From Ulota crispa (Eukaryota > Streptophyta > Bryopsida > Orthotrichales > Orthotrichaceae), in contig OY987243.1 in the NCBI GenBank assembly GCA_963920765.1, positions 32,363,060-32,427,059 of the forward strand: a DNA stretch of 64,000 nucleotides, in the 5' to 3' direction. Positions 21,839 to 33,774 of the stretch are shown here, piece after piece; position 1 is the first letter of the stretch; every line of letters begins with the position of its first letter. The notes under the pieces were generated by a model that was not told the origin of the DNA, did no database searches, and saw nothing but the letters and a program-made list of their open reading frames with translations. The translations under genes and the position numbers were made by a program.

Positions 21839-24800
21839 GAGTTATGCATCTCCATGTCTACCACCCTTAACAGCGCTTTTCCAAGAATTGATAGCTTTCT
21901 TATAAGGAAAAGACTCTAGGGTGTAGTACTCCTGTCCAAACGTGCGGACCACAAGTGGGAGGTGTTTTCCCAATCTGTTTCTTTGGCATGATTTGAGAAA
22001 CTTCAAATTGGAAAAGCACCGCTCATCCTCAACAGACTCTAGTACAAGGGTGCATCCAATTTGTGCCAACTTAAAGTATTTTGAGATAAGCTTAGACAGA
22101 TGCTTTGATTGGGACAATCTCCTCCAGAGCTTCACCAATGGATTGACATCATGAAGTGGTCCGCAAGCAAATTTTGAGTTTGCCTTCATGGTGACTTTAA
22201 AAAGCCCTTGTTGGTTATCCAACAATGATGAAGAAAGCATTTTAGAGGCAGTAAAGGGAAAGAATCCCGGCGCCCCCCCACCAAGGGCAACGGCCCTACA
22301 GTAGAACTGTTTTAGCACCTCCAAATGTTTGGCAAAACTCTCCTCAGCTCTGGGCTGCCTCCAGTATTGGGGGTATACAATGCCAAAGGCATCCAAAGAT
22401 GTTGTTGAGGAAATCTCCTGTCAAGCTCGTCTGAGAGATTTTGAGCTATCTCTGTGTACAGCAAGTAGACAATGATGCATGTAGCTTCCATTAGGGTATA
22501 ACCAGCATGTATGCAAGCACCAAAGCACCGGGTATCAAAGAGATAAAAGTAGTTGTATAAAATAGAGAGCAACTTCTACCGCTTATCAAAGAGATAAAAG
22601 TGATTGCATAAAAGACATAACAACTTTAGCTGCTTATCAAAGAGATTAAAGTGATTGCATAATACAGAAGACACCTTTTACCGCTTATTAAAGAGATAAA
22701 AGTGATTGCACAAAAGATAAAAGAACTTTTATTCCTAAAAAATAGAGAAACCGTAACCAGCATGTATGCAAGCATCCAATCACTGGTATCAAAGAGATAA
22801 AGGTAGTTTTGTCACATAGAAAACAAAGTTACTCTTCCTAAACAACTAAAGTCTCAACCAGCCACCCTGAACCCAATGCATACCATGAGAAGAAGTAAAC
22901 AAGCAAGCTTTACAAGACATCAGCAACACAACCAACCACGGCAAACCGCCACAAACCAATCCCAAATAAAAAGCAAACTTGGACTTATTGGATCCAAGCA
23001 AAACCATAGACAACACAACCTCCTACCTGCAAAACCAGCAACCAACATCAGTAACATAACCAAAATGAACAGCAAAAATTACAGATACTTTAATAAATAG
23101 ACTTTTGATCAGCAGCTTGTTCTCATGAGTTCGGCCTCTACCAAAACCAGCGTATGCAAACCATCAGCCACTCTGAAATACCAGAGAAGACAAAAGTAGA
23201 AAAATAAACAAACCTGTAAATTGCCGTTCCACGTTTTCTTGCACTAGGTGGAATTGGTTCAGGTTCACAAACAGGTGCTTCCTAGTCACCCTATCATGGC
23301 AGCATGCAAATACGTTAGTGACCCGGAAATTGAAAAGTAGGTGTGCTTGTCCTCCTTCATTTGGCAGCTCCTTCCACTCAATTGAAATATCATTTGACTT
23401 CATGTTAACCAAATCACTATACACTCTAAAATCACCTTTGTTGTAAGAGGTAGATTTATCAATGAAAAGGCGTGCAAGCTCACTTTGGCAAACCTTGATG
23501 GCTTCCATGAAATCACAAATAAAGACATCTTGTGATTGGGATAGCTTAATCAAGCAATGCACAGCATTCAGAAGAGGAACAAAACAAGCCAATGACAGCA
23601 AAATCTCTATGTCACTTAGGATGTCAAAATTGTCTGCTGCAGCACTATTTGGCTTCTACCCTGGACCAACTACCATATCCATGTCCATCTTTGCTATCAA
23701 GGTCTTGTACTTTGCAAGAACTCTTTGGACAGGACTTCTCATGGAAATCCAACGGGTTTCCACATTTCTAAGCATCTTATTTCCCTTAGTTTGCATGAGA
23801 TCAGCAAGCTTTTGGAGCTCAACATGGCGCTTGTGGCTACGACAAAAATAAGAACACACATACTAAAACAAGCCCTCTTAGCAAGAAATAAGAGGATATC
23901 TGGATAAAGTCTCAACAACCAAATTAATCCTATGAGAGGCACAACTTGCCCCCAAAGAGAAGGGGGCCCACTTCTCCTTGATCTGAATAGTAACTCCATT
24001 TTAGGGCCTCTAGAATGTGCTTACTCCATCTGCACCAAAACAAACAAGTTTAGAGGCTATCTCCTCACGAGTTAGTCCTTCTTCACCAAGCAAAGAGTTC
24101 ATAATCACATTGGTTAAGTGATTTGCCGTTCCACTCCCAGAAATGCATGACAAGTGCAGCAAGTGGGGGATTCGTTGCCAATCATCCACAGCATATACAT
24201 GCACTCCAATCCAAAAAGTATTATCCACAGCAGTGACTTCGTCAGTACTTATAGATATGAAACAAGCACTTTGAACAACCAACTTCAAAGCAAATAGAAT
24301 TGAAGCATGCATATGTTCACTCATTTCCCACTCCAAAGTCTCTGACCAGTGCTTTTTAGGCACATGTTTTACTTGCAAGTGCCTTAGGAGATATTATTCA
24401 CGTTCAAAATCGCACATTGGACGACTATGACACAAAACTTGGGAAAGACTCAAAAACTATACTCCCTTCTTTTGTGCGTTGCCCTCCAAGCAAATACTAA
24501 GCTACTCCAAAATAGTGCTTGGCTGCTTCCGACCAGCCCACAACTTACACATCTTTAGATGCTTGCACTGGAGATTTGTGAACACATCGACCTTCTTCAC
24601 ATGGGGCTGCGGAATCCCTTCCACTCGGCAAATTTTTTTTCCCTTGTGCTTCTCCACGTTGTCAGCGTTGGAGACCATGACTGTCTTCCGCCCAGTGATA
24701 CTAGTACAACTACGGCAAATCACTCCCACCAAGTCACTAGCACAATCAAACTCCCCCTCCGCCCATGCAAAACGGTAGGACTAGATTTCCTACCAGCGTC

Positions 24801-25302
24801 TGTTGGTGGTCCTAGCAGAGATCTTCCAACGTTTTTGACATGAACTTGGGCCTTCTAGTTTCTCTTCCTCTTTGGCAGACTTGCCCTCGTGAACATCATA
24901 GTCATCTACTGTTCCTTCCGGCCCAAGGATAGCACCCTTGGCATTGTGCAATGCTTCTTCTGGCGACACGATGGTCGTCTTTGAAATTGGAGAGAGACGC
25001 TTCATAGGCTGTGAGCAAGATTCCAAAAGTCGAGTTTCCGAAACACAAGCGCCCACAAGAACAGGCGGGAGGTATTTGCCTAAAAAGTTAAAATTACAGC
25101 TGGACCAAAACAACTTCACCCAAAAGTTTTTGGGCAATTTCAACAGTGGACCCATGAATGCTAAGTTACGGCACCTCCACAAACCAGGCAAACCCACACT
25201 ATAGGACCTCCAAATGACTCTAAAACTACACAGGCGCATCCCCTTGCAATCTTGCAACTCTAAACCCAAGAAACACCGGCAGTACACAAATCGCAAAAGC
25301 AA
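21839..25302 (-). pseudogene. hAT-superfamily transposase, decayed
   Basis: The minus strand reads through one frame from about 25302 to 23164. In order: an acidic linker (VDDYDVHEGKSAKEEEKLEG); a BED-like zinc finger region (VICRSC...SNADNVEKH, about 24730-24640); the catalytic core with SISTDEVTAVDNTFWIGVHV and LVCFGADGVSTF (24010-24378); RNVETRWISMRSPVQRV (23656-23859); and DVFICDFMEAIKVCQ (23164-23601). A donor-like CAG|GTTTG at about 23213 is followed by an intron with tandem repeats. The C-terminal hAT dimerisation segment (SVEDERCFSNLKFLKS, RNRLG) lies at 21842-22396, with a frame change near 22396. About nine stops interrupt the long frame, mostly TAG or TAA where CAG, CAA or AAG is expected, which suggests decay of methylated DNA. 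Terminal inverted repeats and an 8-bp duplication were not found. Confidence 0.88.
22496..22805. repeat. Tandem repeats in the hAT intron region
   Basis: About four units of 45-60 bp containing CTTATCAAAGAGATAAAAGT are bounded by two copies of CCAGCATGTATGCAAGCA. They lie between the C-terminal and central coding blocks of the hAT element, probably within its intron. The + strand ORF at 22876-23100 is a low-complexity shadow in the same gap. Confidence 0.75.
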
Positions 25303-26259
25303 TTGCCAAAAAACTCAAAGAGCACAAAGCAAATAAAATTTGTTTGCACAAGTAAGAGATAGTAAAAGGGGCTTATTTTTAAGTAAACTGCTCGTAGCAG
25401 GGCTACATCCTAACACTCTAAACCCCAAGCAATAACAGAATTGGAACTTGCAGATCTCGACGTCACCAAAATTTCAAATTGAGCCGTCTCATTTCTAGAT
25501 CCTAGTGAATGCCGGAGGCACAATCTGAGCCTTGAGATTTTCAAAACGACCAAGAAGCGGCGCAGCTGCCAAAATTGACAATGTGGAATGGAATAACGCT
25601 TTCCTCAAGCAATTTTCCATTTCCTCATAAAATTTTAAGTTTCTAGAATTCTAAACAGTAGCACACAGAACTACAATAAAAAAAAGAACACCCAAGTGAC
25701 GGCTGCAACAGCAAAGAGAAACAACGCTATGGCAAAGCAGTAACAGTAGCTCTCAAGCTTACAATCTTATACGGCGTCTATGGAAGTGAAGGCAAGGCGC
25801 ACATTGCAAAGCGCAGGCAAGGATGTTATTGAGCTGCGCTCAAAGCATCAAAGTGGCGGGCACAAAGATCGCCGAATGCAAGAGGTAACCTAAATAAATT
25901 AAGATTGTAAACCTTGTCTACTAACATCTGGTAGTTGTGATTTTGTAAGTAGAAACCCTAGACAAAATGGAAGGCTGCAATGTAGCAACCAGAGCTACAC
26001 GCTATCTTGATGGAGATCTCTTTATCATGTAGATACTTGTTATTTATTTATGTTTGTGTTGGTTTCAATAATTCAACAGTTGAGGCAAAAGAGGTGGTCG
26101 TGGTGAGGACCACGGTTTGATGACAGCGCAGCAGCCATAGATTTTAATGCACTGCGCCGTCTTGTCACATGCACAGCTCAAGAGGATAGGTAGCAAGTTG
26201 GCTGGGCTAATTTCATGTCTTGCAAACTGCCAAGCCGTGAGCCGCCATCACCGCTTGAC
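25303..26259. other. Region upstream of the hAT gene, less AT-rich, no gene recognised
   Basis: Base composition is closer to coding or untranslated sequence than the surroundings, and this may hold the leader of the hAT element. No ORF of note and no known motif is visible. Confidence 0.35.
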
Positions 26260-26345
26260 GAGTCCAATGGGATTCGAACCCGGACCGGCGGACGGCCAAA
26301 GACAACTACTTCTCTAGTCAACCAAGTCCACGACTTGGAGACTGA
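26260..26345 (-). repeat. tRNA-like (SINE-type) promoter fragment
   Basis: The minus strand carries an A-box-like TGGTTGACTAGAG about 45 bases ahead of a B-box GGGTTCGAATCCC. This is the layout of tRNA genes and tRNA-derived SINE heads. No full cloverleaf or 3' poly-A tail was found, so it is more likely a SINE head or tRNA relic than a working tRNA. Confidence 0.5.
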
Positions 26346-27773
26346 AGACAAGCGTTTGATGCTATTGTATGCTCGCAAGAACACGTAGCCATTTTACGAT
26401 GTTGTTTATTTTGTAATTTAATCATTTTTATATGTTTATCTAGATGTTTTAAAAAGCTCATATATTTTGTCTTTGCTTGAATAAAAAATACTAAGGATTT
26501 AGAAGTCAATGGAAAAGGTGTAAAAGGAAAAGGGGTTTGGCATCTATGGTGAGATTATGATAGAGAGGGGCGTGAGCTGATGTGCCCCACCTCCTTACCC
26601 TAGATAGGGTCGAAATTATGGAGGAAAGATTCTTTAGTTGTTGAAAGTTAGTGTTTGAGTGTAAGTAAGAAGAAGGGAGAAAATCTCAAAACTTTGAAGT
26701 AAGAGAATTTTTCTGTGTATACATGATTTTGAACTAAAATTTAAAAAAGTTGTTTCTTGTGTGATTACCTTTTTAAAATGAGTTTGCAAGTTGAATTTGG
26801 AATTGTGATGCAAAAGTTATGAGTGTTTGAATTTTAGAGTTAAAAAGTCAAACTATGAAGAAAGGCTGAGACTTTGACAAGCCATAGCTTATGATTTGCA
26901 TATTATTTTGCAACAAGATTTGAAAGGAGTGTTCATCTTAGTCTTAGCTCTTTAGAAAGTCTTTAAACTTGAGATTTAGAGCTTAGAGAAGAAAATTATG
27001 GAGGTGTGAAGGATTGGAGGTGGCTGCGCATTTGTTATGAGAAGGCCGTAACTTTGAAGAGCTACAACTTTTGAACAATATGAAATTTTCTTTTGAAAGT
27101 TTTAGAAGTGATAGTTTGTTGTCAAAGCTTTTTGTGTTGTCTTTAATCATTTCATTTGGAATCTTATTGAAGAAGTTATAGTGTGTAGGAGTTGAGGGTT
27201 TGGGTGCTCTCTAAAAATTTGAGATCCACACTTTGATTGATTAGAACTTTCGGACAGAGTTTTATTTTGAAGTAAAAATTTTAGGAGTTGTAGCCAGTGC
27301 TATCATCTTTTCAAATTAATATCACATTTCTATGAGTGATGTGTAGAACAAAAGTTATAAAAGTTTATAGAGGCTATTTTTAATTTGCAAGGAAGAAGAA
27401 GAGCCTTTATTTTGAACCCGCATAACTTTTGGACAATAGCTTAGATTAAGTTGAAATTTAGAGGGATGTTAGAAGCTTAAAAGAGCTTTCCAAATTGCTA
27501 TTACACTTAGCATTTGAATCTTTGAACCATCCGTGACACTAGAAAAAAGGTTGCAGTCTTTCTAGAATTTGTTATTTGTGATTTTCCTCATTGTTTTTAT
27601 TAAAATATGAAGACTTCAAGACATGAAGATTGAAGATCTGAAGTGTGAAGATCAAGACCAAAAACAATTTTAATTAGCAACGTACAATCGCAGCGAGACA
27701 CTCTGCGTGTTTCCAAGACGCGCTCTTCTCAATCCGACAACGCGGTTGCAGGGGGGAGCGCAACTGCGATATG
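26346..27773. other. Unassigned AT-rich stretch with degenerate internal repetition
   Basis: Loose repetition of phrases such as AACTTTTGAACAATATG and AACTTTTGGACAATAGC suggests an old, diverged repeat. No gene or known element is supported. Confidence 0.4.
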
Positions 27774-27850
27774 GAGGATCGACTAATTGAAGCAATCTGC
27801 GAAAAAGCAATCTTATATCTCTACAGCAAATGGCGATTGCGTATCTGGCT
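27774..27850 (+). CDS. Possible first exon with MADF-like start (fragment)
   Basis: ATG at 27770-27780 begins MEDRLIEAICEKAILYLYSK and continues WRLRIWL before CTG|GTAAGA, a strong splice donor. The pattern L-I-E-x-(I/V)-x-x-x-x-x-(I/L)-Y resembles the first helix of MADF or Myb/SANT-like domains, including the accessory proteins of PIF/Harbinger transposons. The segment lies in an unusually GC-rich patch. No second exon was identified, so this is a weak call. Confidence 0.3.
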
Positions 27851-27964
27851 GGTAAGATTTCTGACTATTTAATCTATTTTTTCTTTGATTTCTATAATGT
27901 GTTTTTTGCGTACATTCTTGAAATGTCAAAAACGAGCTAAATTTAGCCAATTCAAAGATCACTG

Positions 27965-28170
27965 CTCCAGAGGGCCTTTATAAATGCGTGCTTGCTACAT
28001 AATGGAGGTAAAAAAAAGCAGTAAATCTTTTTTTTTTTTTTTTTTTTTTAGTGGTTCATACATTTTGTCATATGATCTGACTGCATGACAGAGGTCGAAT
28101 CTGACCTCTGAAATTTTCACTATATGCACATTGAGCACGCATTCATAAGAGCCTTCTAAAGGTCTTATAT
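27965..28170. mobile_element. Small inverted-repeat element
   Basis: AGGGCCTTTATAAATGCGTG and, inverted, CACGCATTCATAAGAGCCTT bracket a poly-T and the small inverted repeat AGAGGTCGAATCTGACCTCT. Target duplication not resolved. Confidence 0.45.
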
Positions 28171-28239
28171 TTTTCCTAATGCTTGGAAGGAGGGCAGCCT
28201 TTACCAGTGGTACTGAACGTTATGTTGGCTACTCTATTT

Positions 28240-28389
28240 ACAAGCCTCCTGCCTTACATGGACCCAACGTGAAAAAACTGCAGATTTCTCATCTGAAAGA
28301 AAACGTTGACTAGTTGATCAAAGTTGAATATTTTAAATTCAATATTGGATTCATAGACGCCCAAAAAGCAGAAAAATTGAATGCTCGGA
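28240..28389 (+). repeat. IRG-unit 5' block fragment (copy 3), continuing in pieces to 31183
   Basis: It matches 63655-63800 (ACATGGACCC, GTGAAAAAACTGCAGATTTC, CATAGACGCCCAAA). After the insertions at 28390-28965, 29013-29333 and 29337-30267 the unit resumes at 28968-29012 and at 30268. It is one disrupted unit leading to the IRG fragment at 31184. Confidence 0.6.
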
Positions 28390-28965
28390 AGGTAGCAACA
28401 CTCACAAGCTTGAAACTAAGGATTTTGGAGTAGAAAAATCAATTGATGAAAAAAAACATTTTAAGTAAAGCAAGGAGAAACCAAAAATATAGGCGTCATT
28501 TTTAAAGTTTTAATTGCAATCATTTGTTCACAAAGATTTTTCATAGTCCAAAATCATTGAAAATGTATAGTTGTGTGTAGGAGATGTTAAAAGAGACGCT
28601 TACTGAAATTTTCATTGTGTTCTTACGCTCATAATACTAGCTTGAATAGTCACTCAAATAGTTAAATGGGGCACCCAAACCCGTCATGAAAGTTGACAAA
28701 ATACCATTCTTAGGGTACTTGAATGGTGTTTTCACCTCCTTTGGTTATTTACTCATGGTTTTGCAAGACTATTTAACACCGTTCATTGAGCTTATTTCCA
28801 TACCCATTGACACTCAAAGGGATGCACTTGTCATTCATAACCATTACTTTGTCATCCATAATCAACTTTTTTTGTATTAGTAAATCAGAGGACCAAAAAA
28901 CATAGATATGGATGCAAATGTAGGTCACGCCCATGGTGACTTCACATTTATGGGTGTTGCTACTT
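28390..28965. mobile_element. AGGTAG family H element, copy 1, 576 bp
   Basis: The ends AGGTAGCAACACTCAC and ATGGGTGTTGCTACTT are inverted, with TA on the right (28966-28967). It shares TTGTTCACAAAGATTTTTCA and GATGGGTACTCAAAAC-type blocks with 39586-39979 and 50340-50517. The ORF at 28686-28880 has no support. Confidence 0.7.
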
Positions 28966-29012
28966 TATTCAATGAAAAAATATTTGACCAACAACAAAAA
29001 TGGGGCAAATTA

Positions 29013-29333
29013 AGGTAGCATCACCCATAACCGTCAAATTAAGCGTTAAAAATATGATGATTATTAATAAACATCTAGCAAACTATAGGATCCTATTAGC
29101 AAGAGAGAAATGATGAGTTTGCAGTCTTTGCACTTTTGAATGTATCATTTGGATATTGTGAGAATTATTTGTGAATTTTTAAAGAGTCAATTGCAATTGC
29201 ACCTAATACCAACACAGGTTTCATGTTCACATGTTGTACATCCTTGTAATTACATCTATTCACTTCTACATATTTTCCAAGATCTTAGAAGTGATGCTTA
29301 TGGATACAGTGATGGTTATGGGTGTTGCTACCT
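29013..29333. mobile_element. AGGTAG family G element, copy 1, 321 bp
   Basis: The ends AGGTAGCATCACCCATAAC and GGTTATGGGTGTTGCTACCT are flanked by TA at 29011-29012 and 29334-29335. A second copy is at 44515-44810. The target site is seen as an unbroken paralogue near 63853-63875. Its right TA is part of the TTAA used by the next element. Confidence 0.8.
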
Positions 29334-29336
29334 TAA

Positions 29337-30267
29337 CCCCTAAAGGCCCAAGTGGGGTTTTGGGCATGAACTTACAACTAAACTACTTTGTATGATATTC
29401 TAAAACTTTATGGAAGATGGGGAATACAAATATCTGCGTAGGCATCTAATCTTTCTTCATTTTGACATTTATTGAAGAAGTTATGCATGAATAACTAAAA
29501 AACACGGGAGAATTGAGCAACCCAAAAAGAAAAAAATTGCACTTTTTTAAAATAAAAATTTGAAATTGGTTCTTTAGATTTATATATATGTTAGAAGCTT
29601 TGAATCATTCAATTTTGATTGATGAGATGAAAGTTATGAGAAGTTTTAGTTTGCAGGTAGGTGTAGGATCCCCAAACCTCCATTCTTTTGCCCCTTGTAA
29701 AATTTGTTGCTTTACTATTTTGAGCTCTGTTTGTATTTGTTTTTTTACTCTATTTTTTTCCCACTTGTAGTCGACTAAGATTCCTTGGTTTTTTACCATT
29801 TGGATCAAATTAATTCAATTTTTTGAATGTTATGTAAATCCTCCAAATTTTCCTAGTGTATATGCAAATTTTGCGGCCTTAGCGCATTGCAAGATTTTAC
29901 AAAGTATGATTCACACCTCTAATTCATTTGAAAATTCTCCCACACTTACCTAACTTGGTCTTCTACATGGAAAAAATAAACCTCAACTTTGCGTAGAGTA
30001 ATTTTTTTTATAAAAGAGAGGTCAAAGGCTTCTAAAATTTTTGGGTAGCAAGGAAAAAGCTTCTTTTTTTCACTTCAGATGTCAATATCTCACTCCTCTA
30101 CATTTAGAATAAAATGATTTTTTTCCCACAAATACCTCCCATAGTTTAGGACAAGATTTTTTGATTGAATTTCCAAAAAAACTTTTTTTCCTACTATTCT
30201 ACTCATTCCACAAAAAATGACAGTTTTCAGTGACTTTCATAGAAAAAATGGCCTGGGCCTTTAGGGG
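29337..30267. mobile_element. TTAA-type element, 931 bp
   Basis: TTAA at 29333-29336 and 30268-30271. The ends are CCCCTAAAGGCCCA and TGGGCCTTTAGGGG, a 14-bp perfect match. Sequence similarity to 60718-61671 runs along its whole length. No ORF above 75 codons. Confidence 0.88.
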
Positions 30268-30271
30268 TTAA

Positions 30272-31183
30272 CACTTATTCTTTTTTGTAAAAGATTTGGA
30301 GCTTTCCCACCCGGGGTCCACGTACTGGGAAAGAAGAGGGCTCTATAGAAGATACAGGCAGGTCCTGCACCAATTTAAATCTCACCTACGGATTAGCTTT
30401 GGCAACGAGAGTGTTCCATTGGTCAGATCACAAGGTATTTTTGGCGTTGTCGATTTGTGTCCTTTTAAGTTACTTTGTTTCCACGGGTTTCTCTACGTTT
30501 CTCGAATGTGTGTTATCTAAGTTAATGATCCTAACGCCATATTAGGTAAACTGGGAAATCCAGTACATTTTGGAACTTCTGAAGGATTAAGTGATTTACT
30601 TAACCTGAGTTTCAGCATTTTTTTGGTACATATGTCCTCACTTGAGAGGAGGAATTTGGGAGGGAAATAATCTTAGTGGCTCAGTCTGAATTCGATACCT
30701 TTGAATATGGTTTAAGATAATTTTTTGGATTTAAGGTGGAATGCAAAATGGTACCTCTGTTTTTCCCAATTTACCTAATTATATGGCGTTTCCTACTTCA
30801 TTCAATGCTTACCGCTTGGTGCAATGCTTATTCTAGGTGTGCATAGTTCCATGCATGGCCAATCACTGAATCTCAAGCTTGTAATGATACCTCAAAATCA
30901 AACAAAATATCACAAAAATATCAGGTGGATAAGAGGTGCAACTAGCACTTACAAAGTATGTATCTTTGATTCTCTTGTATTTAGCAAGAAATCGTTAGTG
31001 TGAGCTTGGGTGCATGGACGTGTCGCTTCATACTTGAGAGATCTATTGGCTGAGCGCTTGCCGATGAACTTTGGTATATATTTTACCCGATATTGTTGGC
31101 ACTACCTCTAGCTGATACCCTTACACTTTGCATATTGTGCAGTAGATTCTTCACAACCCTGATCTTTGAAGAGAACTTCAACT
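30272..31183 (+). promoter_or_regulatory. Upstream region of IRG-like copy 3
   Basis: It carries the CCGGGGTCCACGTACTG, AAGAGGGCTCT and CTTGGTGCAATGCTT landmarks in the same order as upstream of copy 2 and at the window end. An acceptor-like TTGTGCAG lies at about 31135-31142. Confidence 0.5.
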
Positions 31184-31384
31184 GCGGCCAGGGATTTTTT
31201 ATCATCGGCTTTGGCAATTGGAGCCATCTTGCACAACAATGTTGCAACTTTGATTGGTCAGAGAGCAAGCAAAGGTGGTGAGAGATTCAACACCAAGAAG
31301 GCATAGCCCACAGGCAACGTGAAGAAGCTGTCTTCTCTGCCGGTAGACATAACGAAGAAGCCGCTAAGAAACAAATTTTCTCCT
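31184..31384 (+). pseudogene. IRG-like GTPase, copy 3, N-terminal fragment only
   Basis: About 65 codons match the N-termini of copies 1 and 2: the SALAIGAI-type hydrophobic stretch, then QRQREEAVFSAGRHNEEAAK. No ATG is present at the expected place. Similarity stops just before the MITE at 31421, so the GTPase domain is lost. Confidence 0.7.
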
Positions 31385-31420
31385 CTAGCCATTTATGTTA
31401 AACACTTGGGGTTTTTTTTA

Positions 31421-31848
31421 TGGTGAAATTGCAAATAGGGGCACAAAAATGAAAAATATTACAGAAGTTTCAAAATAATTACAAATAGGGCACAATCTCA
31501 AAGTGATTTATAACTGTTTGTAATTTTCTTGGTTTAGACATTGGTTGATTTACTTACATCACATTAAATGTTAGCTAACTTTCAAAAAACTTATTTAAGG
31601 TTTTTCCAAATCAAGCCTAAATAAAGAAATTTCAATAAAAGGGATGGCACTTTTTGGAGAGACTTTTAAATTTTTTGAAAGTTAATTAACTTTTAGTGTG
31701 ATGTATCTAAATCAACCAATGTTTAAACAAAAAAGATTACTGAACTTTACAAATTATTTTGAAATTGTGCCCCTATTTGTAATTATTTTGAAACTATGCC
31801 TCTACATGTAATGTTTTTCATTTTCATGCCCCTATTTGTAATTTCCCC
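31421..31848. mobile_element. Fold-back MITE family A, copy 2
   Basis: The ends GTGAAATTGCAAATAGGGG and CCCCTATTTGTAATTTCCCC match 3192-3533, as does the central palindrome. It is somewhat longer and more diverged, with TA on the left only. Confidence 0.7.
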
Positions 31849-32182
31849 TTTTTTTGGGGGAAGGTTTCATAGATGCCCCTAAAGTTTGCAATATTTACAT
31901 AGATACCCTTGGTTTTTCAGAAATTACACAAATACTCTTAGACCAAAAAAACTTAGGTATTTATTTTCTGTACTTGTACTTTTCTTCATGACTCATGTTG
32001 AAAAAAGGAATGTCATGAAACAAAAAAGAAACAACATGCACACAAAAGAAGGAAAGTGGCATGCATGATAAAACAAATGCCTCAAAATTTTGATCCTAAG
32101 ATATTTGTGCAATTTCTGAAAAAGCAAGGATATCTGTGTAAATATTGCAAACTTCAGGGGCATCTATGAAATTCTCCCGTTT
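31849..32182. mobile_element. Fold-back MITE family N, copy 2
   Basis: The arms CATAGATGCCCCTAAAGTTT and AACTTCAGGGGCATCTATG are nearly exact inverses. It abuts the family A element at 31848. The ORF at 31886-32068 is part of the hairpin. Confidence 0.7.
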
Positions 32183-32555
32183 TTTTTAATACTCCTACAT
32201 ACATGTGCTGTTAGCAAAAGTATATCTACAAACAACAAACAATGTCTAAAGCATTAATGCAACTCGGGTATGATGACAGATTTTCCAACCATCAAAATTA
32301 ATATGTAAACTAGAGATAAAGTTAGGTTGCCTTTATTTCTTTACATGAGGTTAAAAATGCTACCACCTCTCTTCAAATAGAAACGTATACGGTATGCATA
32401 CTAAACTTTAAAAAAATACATGCATGTCTCTTGTTGTATAACCATAGAGTGATTGACTTAAGTGAAGATTTGAGTTTTTTTTTTTTTTTTTTTGCCATTT
32501 AGTGGATTCCAATGGGTTTTGAAAATATTGGCTGGTTTTAATTAGGGAATAACTA

Positions 32556-32933
32556 GGGGATACCCCAATTGCTATGTGGACACCCTTATAGCCCAACCTA
32601 TTACATTTGAGATTATTATTACGTTGAAATATGAAATAAAATCAAAACCATACTTTAGTGAACATTTGCGTAGCATTGCAAACATACAACAAATATATCT
32701 CATTTGTGACATGCCGTTAAGAGTTAAAGTAGTCACTCTCTTCACTTATAAGTTTTACTCTTGACCATATCACAAATAAGTCATATTTGTTGTATGTTTG
32801 CAACGCTTGTAGACACAAATGTGCGCTAAAATATTGTTTTGATTTTGTTTCATATTTCAACCTAATAAAAATCTCAAATTTAATAGGTTGGGCTACAAGA
32901 GGTGTCCTTGTAGCAATTGGGAGGTGTGCACCC
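32556..32933. mobile_element. Inverted-repeat MITE K, 378 bp, TA target
   Basis: The ends GGGGATACCCCAATTGCT and AGCAATTGGGAGGTGTGCACCC are inverted and flanked by TA at 32554-32555 and 32934-32935. The arms extend about 90 bp (ATAGCCCAACCTATTA and its inverse). No other copy is in the window. A poly-T run of about 20 precedes it near 32477. Confidence 0.7.
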
Positions 32934-33333
32934 TATGTCATTTCCTTTAATAATAATCCTCTCAGTTGTTTTCTTTTTACATCATTTCAAACCAATTGAT
33001 TTCCTTTGTCTTAGATCAATCACAAGCCAAAATTCATGAGTGTCATAGAACATTTATTTTGTATTCTTGGTAAAGAATTGAGTTTGAAACAATCCTTTAT
33101 CATAAAAAAAAAATGAGATTATCATAAAAAAAAAAATGAGATTGACTACACACATAGCAATTTCTAAAGTTGTGATAATCATGCAATAATTTGGTATTTG
33201 TTTAATGTTCTTTTGCACAAAGAGAGCCATTTCATACGTACTTGTATTCACCTATTGACATTTAGCAATTTTAGAATAAATACGCAAATTTGAATACTTC
33301 CATTTCTAGCCATTGTTATTAGCCAATTGTGTG

Positions 33334-33334
<1 letters not shown>

Positions 33335-33372
<38 letters not shown>
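33335..33372. repeat. (TA)n microsatellite
   Basis: About 19 consecutive TA dinucleotides. Surrounding sequence 32936-33770 is AT-rich with no supportable gene. Confidence 0.95.
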
Positions 33373-33377
<5 letters not shown>

Positions 33378-33774
33378 CTTCAAAAAATGTGCAAACAAAC
33401 TCCACCTAGTCACAATATTAGCAAAGTGAATTTTTTTTCTTTTAACAATTGATTTCCAATCCAGTTTTTGAATGTTTTTCTCCAGTTTACAACCTACAAG
33501 TACAAATGACATCTTCTCGTATTAATAAGGTGAATTTACATCTACAACTCTACTGCAGATCACATGTGCAGCATTCAAAAATTCTCTGTAAATCAACTAA
33601 TGTAAACATCTACAACAACCTTAAACTGGTGGTTTTCAACAAGAACAAAATCATCTACAAATACTGAAGGAACCAATAGTCAAGCTCACAAAAAAAAACA
33701 AAAAAACAAAACAACAAATAAACAAACCAACGAGGAATCTTTGCATCACCGTTCACACAGACAACTGCAGAAAG

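Noticed and set aside
22876-23100. + strand Gln/Asn/Thr-rich ORF
   Set aside because: Lies opposite the intron region of the hAT element and is low-complexity; no independent support.
26260-26345. Functional tRNA gene on the minus strand
   Set aside because: A clear B box, but no complete arms or acceptor stem; treated as a tRNA-derived relic.
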